Assembly: GCA_020350725.1 (NCBI GenBank)
Contig: CP070719.1
Coordinates: 1,052,454-1,059,047 of the forward strand
Reading direction: 5' to 3'
Length of the DNA stretch: 6,594 nt
DNA from: a bacterium
GTDB lineage: Bacteria > BMS3Abin14
The notes beneath the pieces were generated by a model. It was not told where the DNA came from. It saw nothing but the letters and a program-made list of their open reading frames with translations, and made no database searches. The position numbers and the translations under genes are program-made. Shown here in pieces: positions 4,519 through 6,594 of the stretch; positions within the stretch are counted from its first letter, which is position 1, and every line of letters begins with the position of its first letter.

Positions 4519-5451
4519 TTACACGTATTCGATCGTCCCGGGCGGCTTCGGCGTCATATCGTACAGGCAGCGGTTCACGCCGGGGATGGCGATAATTCTT
4601 TTCGTGATCCGGTTCAGGATCTCCCAGGAGATGTGAACGGGGGTCGCCTCCCGGGCGTCAACACTGTTCACGCACCGCACCACGATGATCTGCCCGAACT
4701 CCCGTTTACCCTTGCGGATCCCGGTGGCCCTGTCCTTTAACAGAACGGCCATATACTGGAAGGCCCCGCAGCCGTTTAACTCCTCTTCCACGATGGCGGT
4801 GGCGGCTCGGACCGTGGCCAGGCGCTCCTCGGTGACCTCTCCCACGATGCGTGTGGCCAGGGCAGGCCCGGGGAACGGGATCCTCCGTGTGATCTCAGCG
4901 GGCATCTCGAGGACACCGGCCACCTCCCGCACTCCGTCTTTGCGCAGGGTCATCAGCGGTTCGAGGACCCGGTAGCCGTAAGCCTCCTCGGGGTCGATAC
5001 CGATCTGTCCCAGGATGTTATGCTGTCGCTTGATCCCGGCTACTGTTTCCTCGATATCGGTCAGGATAGTGCCGTGGAGAAGGTACCGGGCCCCCGTCTC
5101 ACGCACGAGTCTCCCGAAGACGGTGGAGTAGAATGTCTCGGTGACGGCGTTCCTTTTCTCCTCCGGATCCTCGACTCCCCGGAGGGCTTCGAGGAATTCG
5201 GTGCGGGCGTCCACCACCTCTACCGGGATACCCATCCCCTCGAAAAGGCTTCTGACCTTCTCCGGCTCGCCGTCGCGCATGAGAGCACTGTCAATAAAGA
5301 CCGTCTTTAACCGGTCACCCAGGGCCCGGTGCCCAAGGACGGTTACCACCGAACTGTCGACGCCTCCGCTGAGGGCGTTAATGGCCAATCCGTCTCCCAC
5401 CGTGTCCCTGATGAAAGCCACCTGTTCTTCGACAAACGCTCTGTAATCCAT
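4519..5451 (-). CDS. GMP synthase-type PP-loop ATPase, stand-alone (no glutaminase domain)
   Basis: A 310-residue protein equivalent to the ATP-pyrophosphatase and dimerisation domains of GMP synthase, which aminates XMP to GMP using ATP and ammonia. Visible motifs are the PP-loop SGGVDSS (28-34), VFIDSALMRDGEPE (51-64), HGTILTD (126-132), IKRQHN (140-145), RIPFPGPALATR (190-201, canonically HPFPGPGL) and the C-terminal KPPGTIEYV (canonically KPPATIEWE). The N-terminal class I glutaminase domain of most bacterial GuaA is absent, as in the split enzyme of archaea (subunit B, about 310 residues). No glutaminase subunit is in view, and several conserved positions differ, so it may be a paralogue acting on another substrate beside a full GuaA elsewhere. 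The ATG at 5451 is chosen for its ribosome-binding site; a TTG at 5538 would add 29 unlikely residues. Confidence 0.8.
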   Translation of the reverse strand: MDYRAFVEEQVAFIRDTVGDGLAINALSGGVDSSVVTVLGHRALGDRLKTVFIDSALMRDGEPEKVRSLFEGMGIPVEVVDARTEFLEALRGVEDPEEKRNAVTETFYSTVFGRLVRETGARYLLHGTILTDIEETVAGIKRQHNILGQIGIDPEEAYGYRVLEPLMTLRKDGVREVAGVLEMPAEITRRIPFPGPALATRIVGEVTEERLATVRAATAIVEEELNGCGAFQYMAVLLKDRATGIRKGKREFGQIIVVRCVNSVDAREATPVHISWEILNRITKRIIAIPGVNRCLYDMTPKPPGTIEYV

Positions 5452-5460
5452 GATCACCTC
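5452..5460 (-). promoter_or_regulatory. Extended ribosome-binding site abutting the GMP-synthase-like start
   Basis: On the minus strand GAGGTGATC runs directly into the ATG at 5451. All nine bases are complementary to the usual 16S rRNA 3' end (GATCACCTC), and the AGG core keeps a normal 5-base distance. This fixes the ATG at 5451 over the upstream TTG. Confidence 0.65.
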
Positions 5461-5543
5461 GTAAGAAAGAGTGGTTTGACCGTGCGGACCGGTCAGGAAG
5501 GGCATACCCCGTTGAATATGCCGGACCGGGCCGGACAAAACCT

Positions 5544-5549
5544 ATCATA
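5544..5549 (-). promoter_or_regulatory. Possible -10 box upstream of the GMP-synthase-like gene
   Basis: TATGAT on the minus strand matches the -10 consensus at 5 of 6 positions, about 90 bases before the ATG at 5451 in the gap after the EEP-family gene. I found no good -35 at 16-18 bases, so this is weak. It suggests that the gene may be transcribed apart from the upstream gene on the same strand. The leader shows no purine-riboswitch pattern that I can recognise. Confidence 0.3.
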
Positions 5550-5702
5550 CAAAGAGAGAATATTCGACACCGAATTAAGCCTGTCTCGGGAAAGATTTTT
5601 CAGAATTTCGAATGGGAGCCGGCCATCGGCCGCCCCGGGAACAATGACGGTCGGTGGGCAATGCGAGGAACTGTGGAGGTCGTTGCCGGCCGGTGCCGGT
5701 GT

Positions 5703-6594
5703 TCAATCCGATGACCCCCCTGCCTGAAGTCCATTGACCTTGATCTCGACCATTACGGCGAAATGGTCCGAAGCCTGAACACCGAGGACGCTCTCCTTCA
5801 GCACGATCCGCCGATCCAGGATCCCGGCCTGTGCCAGCTCCTCACTGAGGAAGATGTAATCAAGGCGGCACCGGTAATTGCTGGCTAGGGCAGCCAGCAG
5901 ATCAAAGCCCTCCCTTACTCTCCCCCGGGCGTCCCGTATTTTTACCGTGAAGGCGGTGTTCCCGTTAAGGGTGGTGTCCCAGGTAAAGGATGCCGGTGTC
6001 CGGCTCACATCCCCGGTGGCCAGGACGTCCACTAAAGGGCTCTTGCCGGCGAAAAGCACCATCTCGGGCGACTGCGGCGCAGCGTTGAAATCGCCCCCGA
6101 CAATGACAGGAACGCCGGGCGGCAGCTTTTCGATCCGCCGGAGGAGATCCTCCACCTCCACTTTTCGTCTCCGGTCTCTCCTCTGCCACACCTTGAGCGC
6201 GCTGTTGAATTCGGCCTCATCCATCTCCACATCTGCGGGGAGGGTCTTTCGAAAGCTCTCCGCATCGTCCGGAATCCTGGGAGCGGCTGCGAGGTGAACG
6301 TTGACCAGGTAAAGCGGCTGTTCCGCCAGCTTGATCTTCCCCACCAGGGCGATGATCGCTTCACCGAACTGAAAGCTCAGGAGGTCCGAATGAACCCCGG
6401 CTGCCCCCCACAGTTTCCAGGCGGCTTCCTTTTCCAGGGAAAGGTCCGCCCTGGCCAGGATGACCAGCCCCTCCTTGAGGTTTACAGGAAATCCCACATT
6501 GCCGGCCTTGATCCCTCCGTTGACCACCTGGTGGATCTCCTCCATGGAAAGGGCCGAAGCCAGTCTGGCAGCGTACCGCGGGAGGGGATTTGCC
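5703..6594 (-). CDS. Endonuclease/exonuclease/phosphatase (EEP) family protein, 5' partial
   Basis: Member of the metal-dependent DNase I-like fold that cuts phosphodiester or phosphate-ester bonds. The frame is open to the window edge: 16 codons (ANPLPRYAARLASALS) precede the ATG at 6545 and read as natural protein, so that ATG is internal. In the 296 residues visible, the family motifs are VNVHL (97-101), GGDFNAAP (166-173, with the catalytic Asp and Asn), RLDYIF (243-248) and ASDHFAV (274-280, with the catalytic His). The N-terminal strands with the first metal ligands (Asn and the Glu of a QE motif) would lie beyond the edge. An Arg/Lys-rich helix (QRRDRRRKVEVEDLLRRIEK) precedes GGDFN. 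Substrate cannot be told from this: DNA, lipid and nucleotide enzymes share these motifs. It is followed by 251 bases and then the GMP-synthase-like gene on the same strand. Confidence 0.88.
   Translation of the reverse strand, partial: ANPLPRYAARLASALSMEEIHQVVNGGIKAGNVGFPVNLKEGLVILARADLSLEKEAAWKLWGAAGVHSDLLSFQFGEAIIALVGKIKLAEQPLYLVNVHLAAAPRIPDDAESFRKTLPADVEMDEAEFNSALKVWQRRDRRRKVEVEDLLRRIEKLPPGVPVIVGGDFNAAPQSPEMVLFAGKSPLVDVLATGDVSRTPASFTWDTTLNGNTAFTVKIRDARGRVREGFDLLAALASNYRCRLDYIFLSEELAQAGILDRRIVLKESVLGVQASDHFAVMVEIKVNGLQAGGSSD

Noticed and set aside
5452-5538. 29-residue extension of the GMP-synthase-like protein from a TTG at 5538
   Set aside because: The codon has no good ribosome-binding site, and the added residues match no part of the family. 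The ATG at 5451 has a nine-base match to the 16S rRNA tail.
5578-5702. Small inverted repeat CGGCC/GGCCG (5620-5632) as a terminator of the EEP-family gene
   Set aside because: The stem has only 5 bp and no T run follows on the minus strand. I see no convincing terminator in this gap.
1-6594. CRISPR array, tRNA, rRNA, insertion sequence or defence cassette
   Set aside because: I read through both strands and found no spaced identical repeats of CRISPR length, no tRNA-like arm pattern, no transposase and no defence-family protein.

Overview
The window is a stretch of ordinary bacterial chromosome. It is GC-rich in its genes and visibly more AT-rich in the gap around 3200-3500. A Sec-exported YHS protein and a probable lipoprotein point to a Gram-negative host. 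Together with the tandem Hsp20 pair and the type of pyruvate kinase this would fit a proteobacterial or Desulfobacterota-like organism, but that is a guess from protein style; the window holds no rRNA or marker gene that would settle it.

Layout from left to right. Bases 1-332 hold no convincing gene. They are built of degenerate 7-bp repeat units, a REP-like dispersed element at 128-162 and an 8-bp tandem repeat at 270-293. A complete pyruvate kinase gene follows on the minus strand (333-1769). It is divergent from a small exported YHS-domain protein on the plus strand (1990-2460). A putative lipoprotein of unknown function lies on the minus strand (2664-3197), with a good terminator hairpin at its end and a sigma70-type promoter upstream. 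A roughly 400-bp divergent intergenic region separates it from a two-gene small heat-shock protein operon on the plus strand (3608-4057 and 4070-4468). The operon ends at a strong hairpin (4489-4512) shared with a convergent gene for a stand-alone GMP-synthase-type PP-loop ATPase (4519-5451, minus). The last gene is an endonuclease/exonuclease/phosphatase-fold protein (minus, from 5703) whose 5' end lies beyond the right edge.

The genes do not form one pathway. The only clear functional unit is the Hsp20 pair, which probably gives two cooperating chaperones from one mRNA. I see no defence system, CRISPR array, prophage, insertion sequence or biosynthetic cluster. The points that deserve a second look are the heptad-periodic DNA at the left end, the K+-independence signature in pyruvate kinase, the GMP-synthase-like ATPase that lacks a glutaminase domain, and the long leader of the hsp20 operon.
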